In this document: positions 35,723 to 45,900 of the stretch, one piece after another
Position numbering within the stretch: the stretch's first letter is position 1
Layout: the number at the start of each line of letters is the position of its first letter
NCBI GenBank assembly: GCA_963457665.1
Contig: OY735218.1
Coordinates: 45,121,158 to 45,185,157 of the forward strand
DNA length: 64,000 bases
From: Thysanoteuthis rhombus
Lineage: Eukaryota; Mollusca; Cephalopoda; Oegopsida; Thysanoteuthidae
Direction: 5' to 3'
Notes under the pieces: model-generated
What the model saw: the letters and a program-made list of their open reading frames with translations, nothing else
What the model was told of the DNA's origin: nothing
Databases searched by the model: none
Translations under genes and position numbers: made by a program

Positions 35723-35975
35723 ATACTGCAACGAATTTTAGCCCTAACATGATAGGTGAAAGAGAGAGGAGACGTTAGCTGAAGACCTGAGGAGACTTAT
35801 TGTCACTCAGCCTTCAGTGATAACCACTGGGCAACCGGTGTGAAACTGTAAATCACAGAATTACTACGACCTATGATTACTAGGAGAGGAGGGCTGGAGA
35901 CTTGAGGAGACTTGCTGTCACTCAAACTCCAGCGGTTACCACCAGGCAACTGGTGTGAGATTCCTAATAATAATA
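35022..35975 (+). mobile_element. 5'-truncated R4/Dong-type copy with intact C-terminal frame
   Basis: It lies between two TAA repeats (34,997-35,021 and 35,964-35,983). It begins at the TWLRKGNLKRET block and ends with the complete tail (35,723-35,963). Both hairpins are perfect here: CACTGG-GCAA-CCGGTG at 35,825-35,840 and CACCAG-GCAA-CTGGTG at 35,940-35,955. Confidence 0.8.
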
Positions 35976-35983
35976 ATTATTAT

Positions 35984-36172
35984 TATGAAGACCTGAGGAG
36001 ACTTATTGTCACTCAGCTTTCAGCGATGACCACTGGGCAAACGGTGTGAAACTGTAAACCGCAGTATTACTGTGGCCTATGAGAACTAGGAGAGAAGGGC
36101 TGGAGACTTGAGGAGACTTGCTGTCACTCAGACTCCAATGGTTACCACCAGGCAACTGGTGTGAGATTGCAA
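35984..36172 (+). repeat. Isolated R4 3' tail (no coding part)
   Basis: A tail-only insertion starting at GAAGACCTGAGGAGACTTAT and ending at TGTGAGATTGCAAATGATAA. The first hairpin is damaged (CACTGGGCAAACGGTG) and the second intact. It lies between TAA-type repeats. Confidence 0.75.
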
Positions 36173-36183
36173 ATGATAATAAT

Positions 36184-36590
36184 ACATGAAAACCAGGGTA
36201 GTACCGATCATAGTGGGCGAACTAGGAACTGTCCCCAAAACGCTGAGGGAGAGACTGGAGGAGATCGGGATTAGGGGAAGGATAGAGACCGTACAGACCA
36301 CAGCACTACTGGGAACTGCACGGATACTGAGGAAGGTACTAGAGATATAAGTACTGCAACGAATCGTAGCTCTGTCATGATATGCGAAAGAGGGAGGAGA
36401 CGTTAGCTGAAGACCTGAGGAGACTTATTGTCACTCAGCCTTCAGCGATAACCACTGGGCAACCGGTGTGAAACTGTAAATTGCAGAATTACTGCGACCT
36501 ATGAGTACTAGGAGAGGAGGGCTGGAGACTTGAGGAGACTCGCTGTCACTCAAACTCCAGCGGTTACTACCAGGCAACTGGTGTGAGATT
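36184..36590 (+). pseudogene. Very short 5'-truncated R4 copy
   Basis: It starts at MKTRVVPIIVGELGTV-equivalent codons, ends the ORF with TTALLGTARILRKVLEI and a stop, and continues with a complete tail with both hairpins up to a long TAA repeat. Confidence 0.75.
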
Positions 36591-36592
36591 CC

Positions 36593-36674
<82 letters not shown>
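36591..36674. repeat. (TAA)n repeat
   Basis: About 28 TAA units, the longest TAA run in the window, at the 3' end of the last of three stacked R4 insertions. Confidence 0.95.
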
Positions 36675-36779
36675 TAGTTATGCATTGTTATTTCAAAAGC
36701 AAACCATCAGTGCAGTGTTATAGGGAACACTTTATCAAAATTTGGGGGGGAAATCCGCCGTGGAGGTATCAATTCAGCG

Positions 36780-38135
36780 CCTAGCTCCTCAGGTAAAACA
36801 GACTCTGAAAAACAAAGGGTTTTCGGAGATTGAACTATAATAGATCTACAATAAAATAGAAAAAGAAGAAATTGGCTTACCAAGAATCTTTCAACTTAAC
36901 CGACATAGTAAATGACAAAATTAGAAGAAAACCAAACAAAAAGAAAACCCCAGAAGAAAGGTGCACACTAGAGAGAGACGCTGGCACCCCAACGGAGGAA
37001 GAGAACGCTCAAATACTAACTTTGAAAAGAATCATGTGAGAAGAAAAAACGACACTCCCCATTCTTAGAGACAAAGACAGAAAGAGACTAAAGGAAGCGA
37101 TCGAACATGTCAACTGCCTACTACTGCATATCCAAACGAACAGCTTATTGGATCTCAACAACCTAATCTATGCTGGAGCGAAAATGGTAACGGAACACTT
37201 CACAACACAAGAAAGAACTCTAAATGATAATATGAGGGAAAACCTCAACTGGGAAAGAAGATTAGAAAGACAAATTTCACAACTCGAGAGGGATGAAGTA
37301 CTGCTGAAAATGCACCACATATGAACAGACCACGTATAAGACTATGGGACAAAAACAAGATAGGACAAAAAGGAATCACTATTGCAGTAGAAGAGATACA
37401 TCAGAGGAGACTATCCAAAGAAGCCAGGCTGAAGAGATGCAGCCAAAGGACTGCCCAATACATACAGAAGCGCACATTCCAAAACAATGAGAGAAAGTTT
37501 TAACAGGATCTGAACTGAAAAAAAGATAAAATGAAGTCAGATGCCAAAGAGACAAATAACTACTTGAAGGGCATTTGGGGACATCCGAAAAACCACGACG
37601 AAGCCCCGGAACGGTTAGAAAACATAAAAAGAGAACTCAAAGACGCAAGCAATGAAGAACCAATAGTATCGAACAGAACCACATTGAAACGCGCTTTCAG
37701 AAAAATTGCCAACTGGTGAGCACCAGGACCTGACGGGATCCACGGATATTGGTTTAAGAAATTCACTATACTACACGACAGTCTCACATATCAACTCCAA
37801 AGTTGCCTAAATGAAGGTGAGGTACCAGAAAGGATGACCAGAGACAGAACCACACTCATCCAAAAAGACTGAAAAGGGTGACTTGGCAAGCAATTATAGG
37901 GCAATCACGTTTACCACTCATATAGAAAATCCTGACTGGACAAATAGCGGAGAGAACTATATATCAATGGAAAGAAAACGACTATTAACAGAAAAATGGA
38001 AAGGATGCAAGAGAGGAACCAAGGAGGCGAATGACTGGCTCTACATCGACAAGATGATCTTAAAAGAAGTTAAAAAAGGAAGAAGAACATTGCGATGGGA
38101 TAGATCTGCTATTAACTACCATAGTATGATAATGA
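36780..38135 (+). pseudogene. R4/Dong-type element, 5' half only
   Basis: This is the only piece with a long N-terminal part: LKEAIEHVNCLLL, LDLNNLIYAGAKMVTEHF (about 37,150), then the RT entry APGPDGIHGYWFKKF (about 37,720-37,770), SNYRAITF (about 37,890) and GCKRGTKEANDWLYIDKMI (about 38,005-38,060). Downstream of about 38,135 the rest of the RT, the knuckle, the endonuclease and the tail are missing. Several stops break it. It complements the truncated copies: together they show the domain order of the family. Confidence 0.65.
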
Positions 38136-38999
38136 AAATTACTAATAAAAATGTGATTTAATTCACCCAAGTCACTTTTTTCAATATATACGCAATTATA
38201 ATAACCATATCATACAGGTTGTTTAATGGTTGATCTAATTCTGATCAATTTTCCAATGAGTATAGAAATTCCTACTTCAAGCCTATTTGGATGATTGTCG
38301 TAAACGTCATTCAAAAGTAAATGGACTAGTTATCCTCAGAATCTGGAGTAAACAACAGGCAACCGAATGCTGACGAGTGCAAGAGGTAGGAAACAATTAC
38401 ATTCACCGAGTACACTTCCTTGTAAATACTTTTTCAAATATAATTTACCTCTATTTACTTTGCTAAATATTGAGCATTGTGATTGCACATCTACAACGGA
38501 TAAAATTTGTTTTCCTTTGTTTCATATTTTTTTTTTTAAATTTCAAATTGAAACAATATTTGCATTATGTAAGTTACGTATATGTGTGTGTGTGTGTGTG
38601 TGTATCTGTGTGTACGTATCAGTCTAGGATCGGGAGCGTGTATGGCCACTTCTCTTTGCGTGTCTGTGCGTGTATATTTCTATATATCATATTATAGTGT
38701 ATTGTATGAGTACTCAAACCCGTCTTGTTTGTGTGTTATCTACAGACATTCGACCATTTGCTGCGGTTATTTTTTCTTATCTCTCTTGATTTGAGCCGAA
38801 CGGAACAAACATCTGAGACGAAAGGATTGGTCGTCGGCGTTTCATTGCAATATTTCAATCGTAATTCTTCGCTTCCAGAAAACCCAGCGTCTGTTTTGAC
38901 TTTGCTCAAAAATATCATCTAATTACGATAATGCCAACTGGTGGACAACTACAGAAATGGCAACCAGTGCAGAAGGCAATTTCCTCCAAGTCGACTAAT
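38136..38999. other. No recognisable gene; (TG)n run
   Basis: A short (TG)n microsatellite at about 38,583-38,604 and degenerate TG/TA sequence after it. No motif. Confidence 0.4.
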
Positions 39000-39350
39000 T
39001 AAATGCAATTCTTTCTTTATTGTTGCCTGGCTTTCTTTTTTTTCTCTCATTCATTCTCTATTTATTTATTCATCTATTTCTCTCTTCTTTTTAATCATTC
39101 GTTCTTTCTTCCTTCCTTTCACGCCTTTTTTCTGTTTTCTTTCTATATCTATTCTCATACTTTTATCTCCCTTTTATCTCTTTCTCTCTTTTTTTCTCCT
39201 CTTTTTTTCCGTTTCGTCTTTTCTTACTCTTTTATTTCCTTCTTTCTTTTTTCTTCAATTTGTTCTTTTTTCATTTGATTCCTTCTGATTTTCTATTCTT
39301 TCATTCCTCTTTTTCTCCTTTCTTTCTTTCTATTTTTATTGTCGTGATAT
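39000..39350. repeat. Pyrimidine-rich tract
   Basis: TTTC/TTCT-rich on the + strand. The apparent Phe/Ser/Leu-rich frames are compositional. Confidence 0.65.
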
Positions 39351-40181
39351 TGATTGTATTTATTCACGGGTGTCAATTTCCAGCTATGCTTCAAATAATG
39401 TTTCTGTATAGTTTTGTCCTGGTACACTTTAGTGTGAGTTTTTTTTTTCGTAATTTTCACCTTCGAATAATTTTTTTTCACTGTCCATCTACCAAAACCT
39501 CAATTATAAATTTCCTCTTCGAAGGTATTTGAAACTGGAGTCATAGCTACAACACGAAGATATAAACGAAAACAAAGTTACTGAAAGGTAATTACTTTGT
39601 AAGTAATTGAAAGTATGAGTTTCAATATTTGTGCGAATTTCCTCAATTTTGGTCCCCCCTTTATAACTTATATACTACAGCATTAGGGAACATTCGTAGC
39701 CACCACTTGATAGCCCACAATTGATAGTGATACACATTTCATAGCATTTTTTATCGCTGTATCTCGGGGGCTGGTGTCGCTAAATTAAAGAAACTTATGA
39801 AGTGATGCTTATTTTATTCATTTCCATTGTTTGAGTATTTGGTGTCGCAAAATTGACGAATCTTATGTTGCCTAGTCAAATAAATAATTTATGCATTTTT
39901 AATCATTGTTTTTTTCTTAGGTGCCAATAGGTTTCTATAATCATCAATATCAATATTAATACTAGGGTCATTCCTTTTAATGAAATTAGATCATGAGTGC
40001 AATAATGATAATAATAATAATTTTTGATGATTTTTGAAGGTTCAAAAGATATGTTACTTTAGGCTTTAAGAATGATTATTCTTGACATATTGATATTTCT
40101 ACTTCTGAGATGGTTTTCCTTGCGATTCCGATAAGTTTTCACCTGGATGAATTGCCCACTGCCAGATTCTGCCTAATGAAA
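39351..40181. other. No recognisable gene; short internal duplication
   Basis: At about 39,769-39,800 and 39,840-39,868 a segment like TTGGTGTCGCTAAATTAAAGAAACTTATG recurs as TTGGTGTCGCAAAATTGACGAATCTTATG (about 70 nt period, two units). Nothing else seen. Confidence 0.4.
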
Positions 40182-40185
40182 AAGA

Positions 40186-40213
40186 CAAAAAAAAAAAAAA
40201 AAAAAAAAAAAAG
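40186..40213. repeat. Poly(A) run
   Basis: An uninterrupted run of about 27 A. It could be the poly(A) tail of a + strand retrocopy that I cannot otherwise recognise, or a simple repeat. Confidence 0.7.
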
Positions 40214-40454
40214 TTGAGAGAGTGGTCTGTTGTTTCTTGGAGCTGCACGTGGGTAAGTGGAATTAAATTTATAATTTATAATTTAAAATTAATAACTCTC
40301 CACCCCCCCCCCACCGAGATAAGAGGTGTCTTATGGGAAAGTAATGCCTAGCTACCCCTCCCCCGAGTATGAATGAATGGAGTCTGTCCACCACTGACCG
40401 TTAGGACCCCTCAGTAGATATAAGCTAGCAGGGGGAAATCCACCGTGGGAAAAG
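40214..40454. other. 5' flank of the tandem retrotransposon array
   Basis: About 240 nt between the poly(A) run and the first array unit. It holds a C run (about 40,304-40,312), some GC-rich segments and GGGGGAAATCCACCGTGG (40,431-40,448) just before the unit start. It is not found at the other unit junctions. It may be the original target DNA, or extra 5' sequence of the first element missing from later units. Confidence 0.5.
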
Positions 40455-40673
40455 ATCACAGATCGCTCACCGGGATTGTTGTTACCTTTTTTTGACTAAG
40501 AAAGACAAGTTTCCTGCGACCACACCGAACAAGATTACGGACTAGTAGGACCCCCTTGAAACTCTAGTTCGAAAAGATAAGCCCTTGTTGTTTTTTCGAT
40601 TTGACTCGATTTTTTTTTTTTGTTCCGATTTTTTTGTTGTTTGTCTTGATTTTGTATTTTTTTCTTTCCCTTC
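40455..40673 (+). promoter_or_regulatory. Leader (5' UTR) of unit 1, presumed internal promoter region
   Basis: 219 nt with no ATG, so the ORF1 start is the first AUG of a transcript beginning at the unit start. The second half is rich in T runs. Units 1 and 2 share one version; units 3 and 4 share another (for example TTGATTCG and CTTAATTT in place of TTGACTCG and CTTGATTT). No TATA box is seen; that the promoter lies here is inferred from family habit. Confidence 0.5.
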
Positions 40674-42983
40674 ATGGCCGACGAGGCCAGGAGGGCCTTG
40701 TTTGCTTCCCCCGATAAGGGGGAGGGCGGGGGCACATCCACACCCCCTAAAATAGGGAAAAAAAAACAAAAAAAACAAGAAAAAATGTCTACAACACAGA
40801 CAAACAGTACAAGTGAAAAGAATTCAGACATGAAAAAATCCCCCGTCCATGAAGGGAGGGGGGAAAATACAGACTCGCCGATTCCGGCGGGACAACAACA
40901 GCAACAAGAAAAGACAAGTGGGGACTCTCCTAACGTTTGGTCATCCCCTCCCGTAATAAATACAGTCAATGTGGCGGAATTCGTCAAGCGTTGCCAGACA
41001 TACAGTCACCTTGTAAAAGAGGACGGCTTACTGGTGGACTTGGTCGAATTGAAAGACATTGAGAAAAAAATGGTGTCCGTCTTTTTGGTCGACAAGAAGT
41101 CAAACCGAATTGTCCGATCAAACAAAGACATAGTGTTGAAAGCACTGGCTAGCTTAGGAATCAAAGCCAAACAAGTTGTTAAAGGCGATGGCTTTGCGAT
41201 GTGGGACGTACTATTGCCCACTGAACAGGACTGTTCAGATCTCCTGCGCCGAGAGCTCCAAACGAAGGAGCATTACATTCGTGTTGAGTATCTCGGCCGG
41301 AGAAGGACCCGGGTAATAGCACATGAGGTGCCCAGCTTCGTACTCGGGGAACATATCGGGGCTTTTCTCCTGAAATACGGAGAAATTGTCTCGGTTGACT
41401 CCGAGGCGATGCGTGGGGAGTGGCGTTTTGATCTTATGATCGACAGGAAGGCGTTCCTGGCCATTCCCAACTATTTGGACATAGGTGGTCGGAGGCGACT
41501 GCCTCTTATCGTAAAAGGTAGGAGGCCAGTCTGCTGGATATGCGGGGAGGCCGGTCACCTCGCCGCTATCTGCAAAAAGAAACCGTCCAGCCTGACGCAA
41601 GACCCTTCCCACTCAGTTTCTGTGACCGCCCAAAAGGAGGCTCCCGTAGTCTCGCCTACTGCCATGACTGGAGGAATCCAGTCAGATGCCGGGAGAGGTA
41701 AAAGTCTCCCCTCACCTAAACCGTCGACTCCGTCACCAAAGGTGGTGGCACAAAAAGAGAAGACGGAGGGGGAGTGGCAGGTAGTAGGTCGTAGTGGGAA
41801 GAAGGCCCAAATAGAGGTACCCCTGTTGCCACATAGCCTAAAGCGAACCGACACCGACAGTCCCCAAGGAGAGACCCCGCAGTCTTATGCGGAACGGGCT
41901 AGAGTGGGGGGTTATGCTAGTCCAAGTCGTGAAAAAAAAGAAATGGCGGCGGCGTTGCTCATAAAACTTAAGTCCAGACAGCCAGCAGAGAGGGTTACCC
42001 CTCCACCCTCTCCCCGAACAATACACAGTCCTTCAATCAAAAAATCACCCCCCAAAAAAACAGAATTGACAGTTTTAAAAAAATCACCCCCCAAAGAAAC
42101 ACAATTGACAGTCCTAAAAAAATCTTCCCCCCAAAAAACTGAAATAACAACTTTGAAAAAATCCCCCCCCAAAAAAACAGAACTGACAACATCTCCCAGA
42201 CACACACCGAGACACACACCCAAGAAAAATCAGACAGTGCCAAAACCTACACCTTCTCCAACTCCTCCATTGCCGCCCACTCTACTGTTATTTTCACAAC
42301 CTCCCCCGCCACCGCCGCCGCCGCCGCCGCCATCACCGCCGCCGTCGTCGTCCCCCCCATCAACACCATCAACAACAATATCAACAACAACAACACCTAC
42401 ACAAACACCAACACAATCGGCCTCACAAAAGAGGCCGAGAAGCCCAGCCGGGGGAGACGCCGGCGAGCCTACCAAAAAAGAAAAAAAAGTACGACACAAA
42501 AGAGGGGTCCACATCTGCCGTGTCGACCCGGACATTTTAGAAAAATCGAAGCTTCAGCAGCAAGCCCTAAGGAATTTAAAAGTCCTCCACAGTTTCCGTT
42601 TCGTCGAGCCCGGAAGACGCGACGTGGAGGACCCCACCTTGTTCCCAGGGCTTAAAAAGCTGCTGACGGTAGTCCGGGTCGGAGACACCTCGCGGCAGGT
42701 GTGGGATATGCTCCGGGAGGCCAATGGGGCCTTCCAAATGACCACACCACTGGCTGTCTGGCATCATCCGGACTTGCAGAAACTCAAGAACTTTTGCTCA
42801 GGGAGGGTCCCCGTCTTTATGCACCCCTCCCTTTATAGGGCAGCAAAACTAACATTCCCTAGGCACGTCGGCGGCGTGTCCCTGGATGGCACCATCAGAA
42901 CTGAGATGGGCACTGATCCTATGGGACCCGCTGTCGGTGTGCTATCACCGGCTATGTTCTTGTCTGGACTGCAACACCAATAG
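40674..42983 (+). CDS. ORF1, gag-like RNA-binding protein (unit 1)
   Basis: 769 aa, starting at the first ATG of the unit. Residues 1-105 are polar and Lys/Gln-rich. About 105-285 is a folded region like the RRM-type gag domain of related ORF1 proteins (EVPSFVLGEHIGAFLLKYGE). One CCHC knuckle follows at C287, C290, H295, C300 (CWICGEAGHLAAIC). About 445-510 has four 13-aa repeats of the type KKSPPKKTELTVL, then a Pro/Ser/Thr-rich stretch with 11 prolines in a row and a basic patch (TKKEKKVRHKRG). The last 150 residues form a conserved block I cannot name. The expected role is binding the element RNA into a particle; this is family knowledge, not shown here. The protein ends SGLQHQ, unlike the other units. 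Confidence 0.85.
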   Translation: MADEARRALFASPDKGEGGGTSTPPKIGKKKQKKQEKMSTTQTNSTSEKNSDMKKSPVHEGRGENTDSPIPAGQQQQQEKTSGDSPNVWSSPPVINTVNVAEFVKRCQTYSHLVKEDGLLVDLVELKDIEKKMVSVFLVDKKSNRIVRSNKDIVLKALASLGIKAKQVVKGDGFAMWDVLLPTEQDCSDLLRRELQTKEHYIRVEYLGRRRTRVIAHEVPSFVLGEHIGAFLLKYGEIVSVDSEAMRGEWRFDLMIDRKAFLAIPNYLDIGGRRRLPLIVKGRRPVCWICGEAGHLAAICKKKPSSLTQDPSHSVSVTAQKEAPVVSPTAMTGGIQSDAGRGKSLPSPKPSTPSPKVVAQKEKTEGEWQVVGRSGKKAQIEVPLLPHSLKRTDTDSPQGETPQSYAERARVGGYASPSREKKEMAAALLIKLKSRQPAERVTPPPSPRTIHSPSIKKSPPKKTELTVLKKSPPKETQLTVLKKSSPQKTEITTLKKSPPKKTELTTSPRHTPRHTPKKNQTVPKPTPSPTPPLPPTLLLFSQPPPPPPPPPPPSPPPSSSPPSTPSTTISTTTTPTQTPTQSASQKRPRSPAGGDAGEPTKKEKKVRHKRGVHICRVDPDILEKSKLQQQALRNLKVLHSFRFVEPGRRDVEDPTLFPGLKKLLTVVRVGDTSRQVWDMLREANGAFQMTTPLAVWHHPDLQKLKNFCSGRVPVFMHPSLYRAAKLTFPRHVGGVSLDGTIRTEMGTDPMGPAVGVLSPAMFLSGLQHQ

Positions 42984-42992
42984 TTTAACAAG

Positions 42993-45900
42993 ATGGCTCT
43001 CTATTTAGCAAGTTTGAATGGTCGTGGTTGCCGGAATGAGTCGAGAAGAGCTAGACTCTGTCGTCTCCTCCGGCACCTCGACGTGAGTATTTGTTGTTTA
43101 CAGGAGACTCATTTTATTTCGAGCGACAATGAGAGTGTGCTGTCTCGTGATTTCCGTCTCTTTTCAGCATATTTTGATTACCGCTCCAGAGGTGTCTCTT
43201 GGCTAATAAGCCATTCTTTGAATGCGGTGTGTTCCCTTGTGTATGCAGACCCGGCGGGCAGATTGTGCGTCGTTGATGTTACCATAAGAGGGGAGGCTTT
43301 TCGTTTGATTGGGGTTTATGCGCCCAACGGCCAGGGTGAGCGAATCAACTTCTTTCGGCAGATCGATCAGTTCGTAGTTCCGTCGAGACGGCTAGTGTTA
43401 GCGGGTGATTGGAATGCCGTCCTTGATCCCGATATAGACCGAGGGGTAAATAGGGGAACTAACAACGGTGACGTGATTCCGTTTCGGGATTTGATCAACA
43501 GGCTTGACCTGGTGGATAAATTCCGAAACGAACACCCCCGCCAAGTAGTATGGACTTGGACTAATAGTGGCGACCCGAGTTCGGTGCAACGTTCCAGTTA
43601 CATCGATCGGGTCTTAGCTAGAAGAGTCGACCATAAGTTTTTGGAATGTCCAAGTTTCCATAGCGTCCCCTTTTCGGACCATAGATTAGTAAGGGCCCGA
43701 ATGAATTTAGGTATAGCTAAGCCCTTCAAGTCTGGTTACTGGAAATTCAACACATCCCTCGTAGATATGGAGGATTTTCGGGACCAGCTAACATCACTAA
43801 TCCAGCGGGAACTGACGGGGGCTATCCTGGGTAATAAATTCTGGGGGAACCTCAAAAACAAAATTAGGTCTTTTGCTGCCGATTACAGTAGGCGACTCAA
43901 CCTAGTGAGACTAGCGGCACAAAAGGCACTAGAAGATCGGATCGAGAGGGCGGTGGAGGGAGGGGACTCTAGCCAGGTTAAGATAGCTAAGGCAGAGTTG
44001 GCCTCCTTGCATGCCAAGAAGGATCAAGCTCTAGTAGTTAGAGCTAGATTAAAAAGAATGTCCCCCGAGGCAACGAATATGGCCGATGAGCTGAGGCTAG
44101 AAGAAATTAGGAGTGCGTCTAGTCGGTATATCTCCAGCGTCACATCGCCGGACGGACGTCTTGTGACCACAAACGAAGGTATCTGTGAGGTGTTTCGTGC
44201 CAATTTTCAGGAACTATTCACCAGGGAAGCTAGACTGAATTCGGCTCAGTTCGACGCCTATTTAGCTGACTTCCCTCGCCTTGAGGCGACTGAAGCAGCT
44301 GGGTGCGAGGGGCCCATAACAGAGGATGAAATCCGGGAAGCGTTAAAGAGCATCGAGAAGGAGAAGACACCGGGGATCGATGGTTTACCTTACGAAGTGT
44401 ATTTGAGGCTGTCGCCCATTTTTGTTCACTTGCTGGCTTTGATCTTTAACCACTGGTTAAAGCAGGGGAGAATCCCCAGCCGCTTTACCAGAGGGGTAGT
44501 GAAATTGCTATGCAAGGACAAAGATGGAGGGGACGGGGTAGATAACTTCAGGCCCATAACTCTGCTCAATACAGAGTTGAAGATTTTGGCCAAGGTCCTC
44601 GCCAACCGACTGCAGACTGTGCTGGAGAGTCTGATTGGCCCCGAGCAGACTTGCTCTGTAAAGGGTCGGACTATCCAAGACAATCTGCACACGGTGCGCA
44701 CGATCATTGAGAAAGTCGACAATGGAGCCGCGCTGATCAAGTTAGATCAGTCCAAAGCATTCGATAGGGTCGACCATCGTTTTCTCGAGTCCGTCTTATC
44801 CGCGTCTGGCTTCGGTGAGATCTTTCGCTCCTGGATTCGTCTCTTGTATGCATCCCCCAGCTCGGTGGTGGAAGTGAATGGAGTGAGGTCGAAAGCCTTT
44901 CAGTTGTCCAGATCAGTTCGTCAAGGTTGTCCACTTTCGCCGATGCTGTACATTCTTGCGCTGGAACCTTTCCTGCGCAAAGTAAAGGCGAATCCGGTCC
45001 TGCGCGGGCTAACCTTGCCTGGTGGTCACACGCCAGTCAAGTATACCGCCTACGTTGATGACATAACTTTGCTTGTAACGAGCAGTGCCGAGATCAGGGA
45101 AATCAGCGTAGAGATCCAAAGGTATGAGACGGTGACAGGGGCCAAAGCCAACTGCGGCAAGTCTGAGGGCTTGTTGCTGGACTCGTGGAGAGGGCGCTCT
45201 CTCCCTGGTCCCTTTGCCTGGACGGAAGGGCCGTGCAAGATACTCGGCGTCTGGTTCGGTCCCGACCTCCAGTTGGAGAAAAATTGGTCGGGTGTACTGG
45301 AAAAGGTAGAGAAAGCAGTTGATCTGTGGACTCGGAGGAAGCTCTCCTTCAAGGGTAGGGCCGAGGTGTGCGTCTCTCACATCTACCCCCTTATCCTTTA
45401 CCGACTTTCAGTGCTCCCTCTTCCGTGTACCGACCAACAAAAGTTGGAAGGTGCCATGTTTCGACTCCTATGGGGTCACAGGCACCCCATGGTATCTCGC
45501 AAGATCTGTCAGCTCCAACCTGCGGAAGGCGGCCTAGGAATGCCGAACATCAAAGCTCGGCAACATAGCCTACGCTTGACTTTCTTAGGTCGGATGTGTA
45601 CGCAAGAAGAGCAGAACGGCGAATTCTGGAAAGAAGACGCCAGGAAGGCTTTCCCAGCCTTAAGAAACGTGCATTCCGACGACGGGGGTGAGGCCCGCCG
45701 TAGACCCCGGGCGGAATGCTCTTTCTATCGAGAATGCCGACACGCTCTCCGAGTTTTTTCTCGGGTGAAGGTATGCCTCAACGACACCCAGTCGTTGTCG
45801 AGGAGGGCATTATATCGGGTAATAGTGAGGGGGTCCGTTCGAGACGAAATGATCGAGGGGCTCGGTTTAACGAAGGCGGAGAGTCGCTCAATCTGGCCTT

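Noticed and set aside
40186..40213. Poly(A) run taken as the 3' tail of an upstream Tx1 unit
   Set aside because: The sequence before it does not match the Tx1 3' UTR, and the units here end in AATAAATA without poly(A).
40455..40520. HDV-like self-cleaving ribozyme at the 5' end of the array units
   Set aside because: The unit does not begin with G and I could not pair a P1/P2 double pseudoknot by eye. A covariance-model search would decide.
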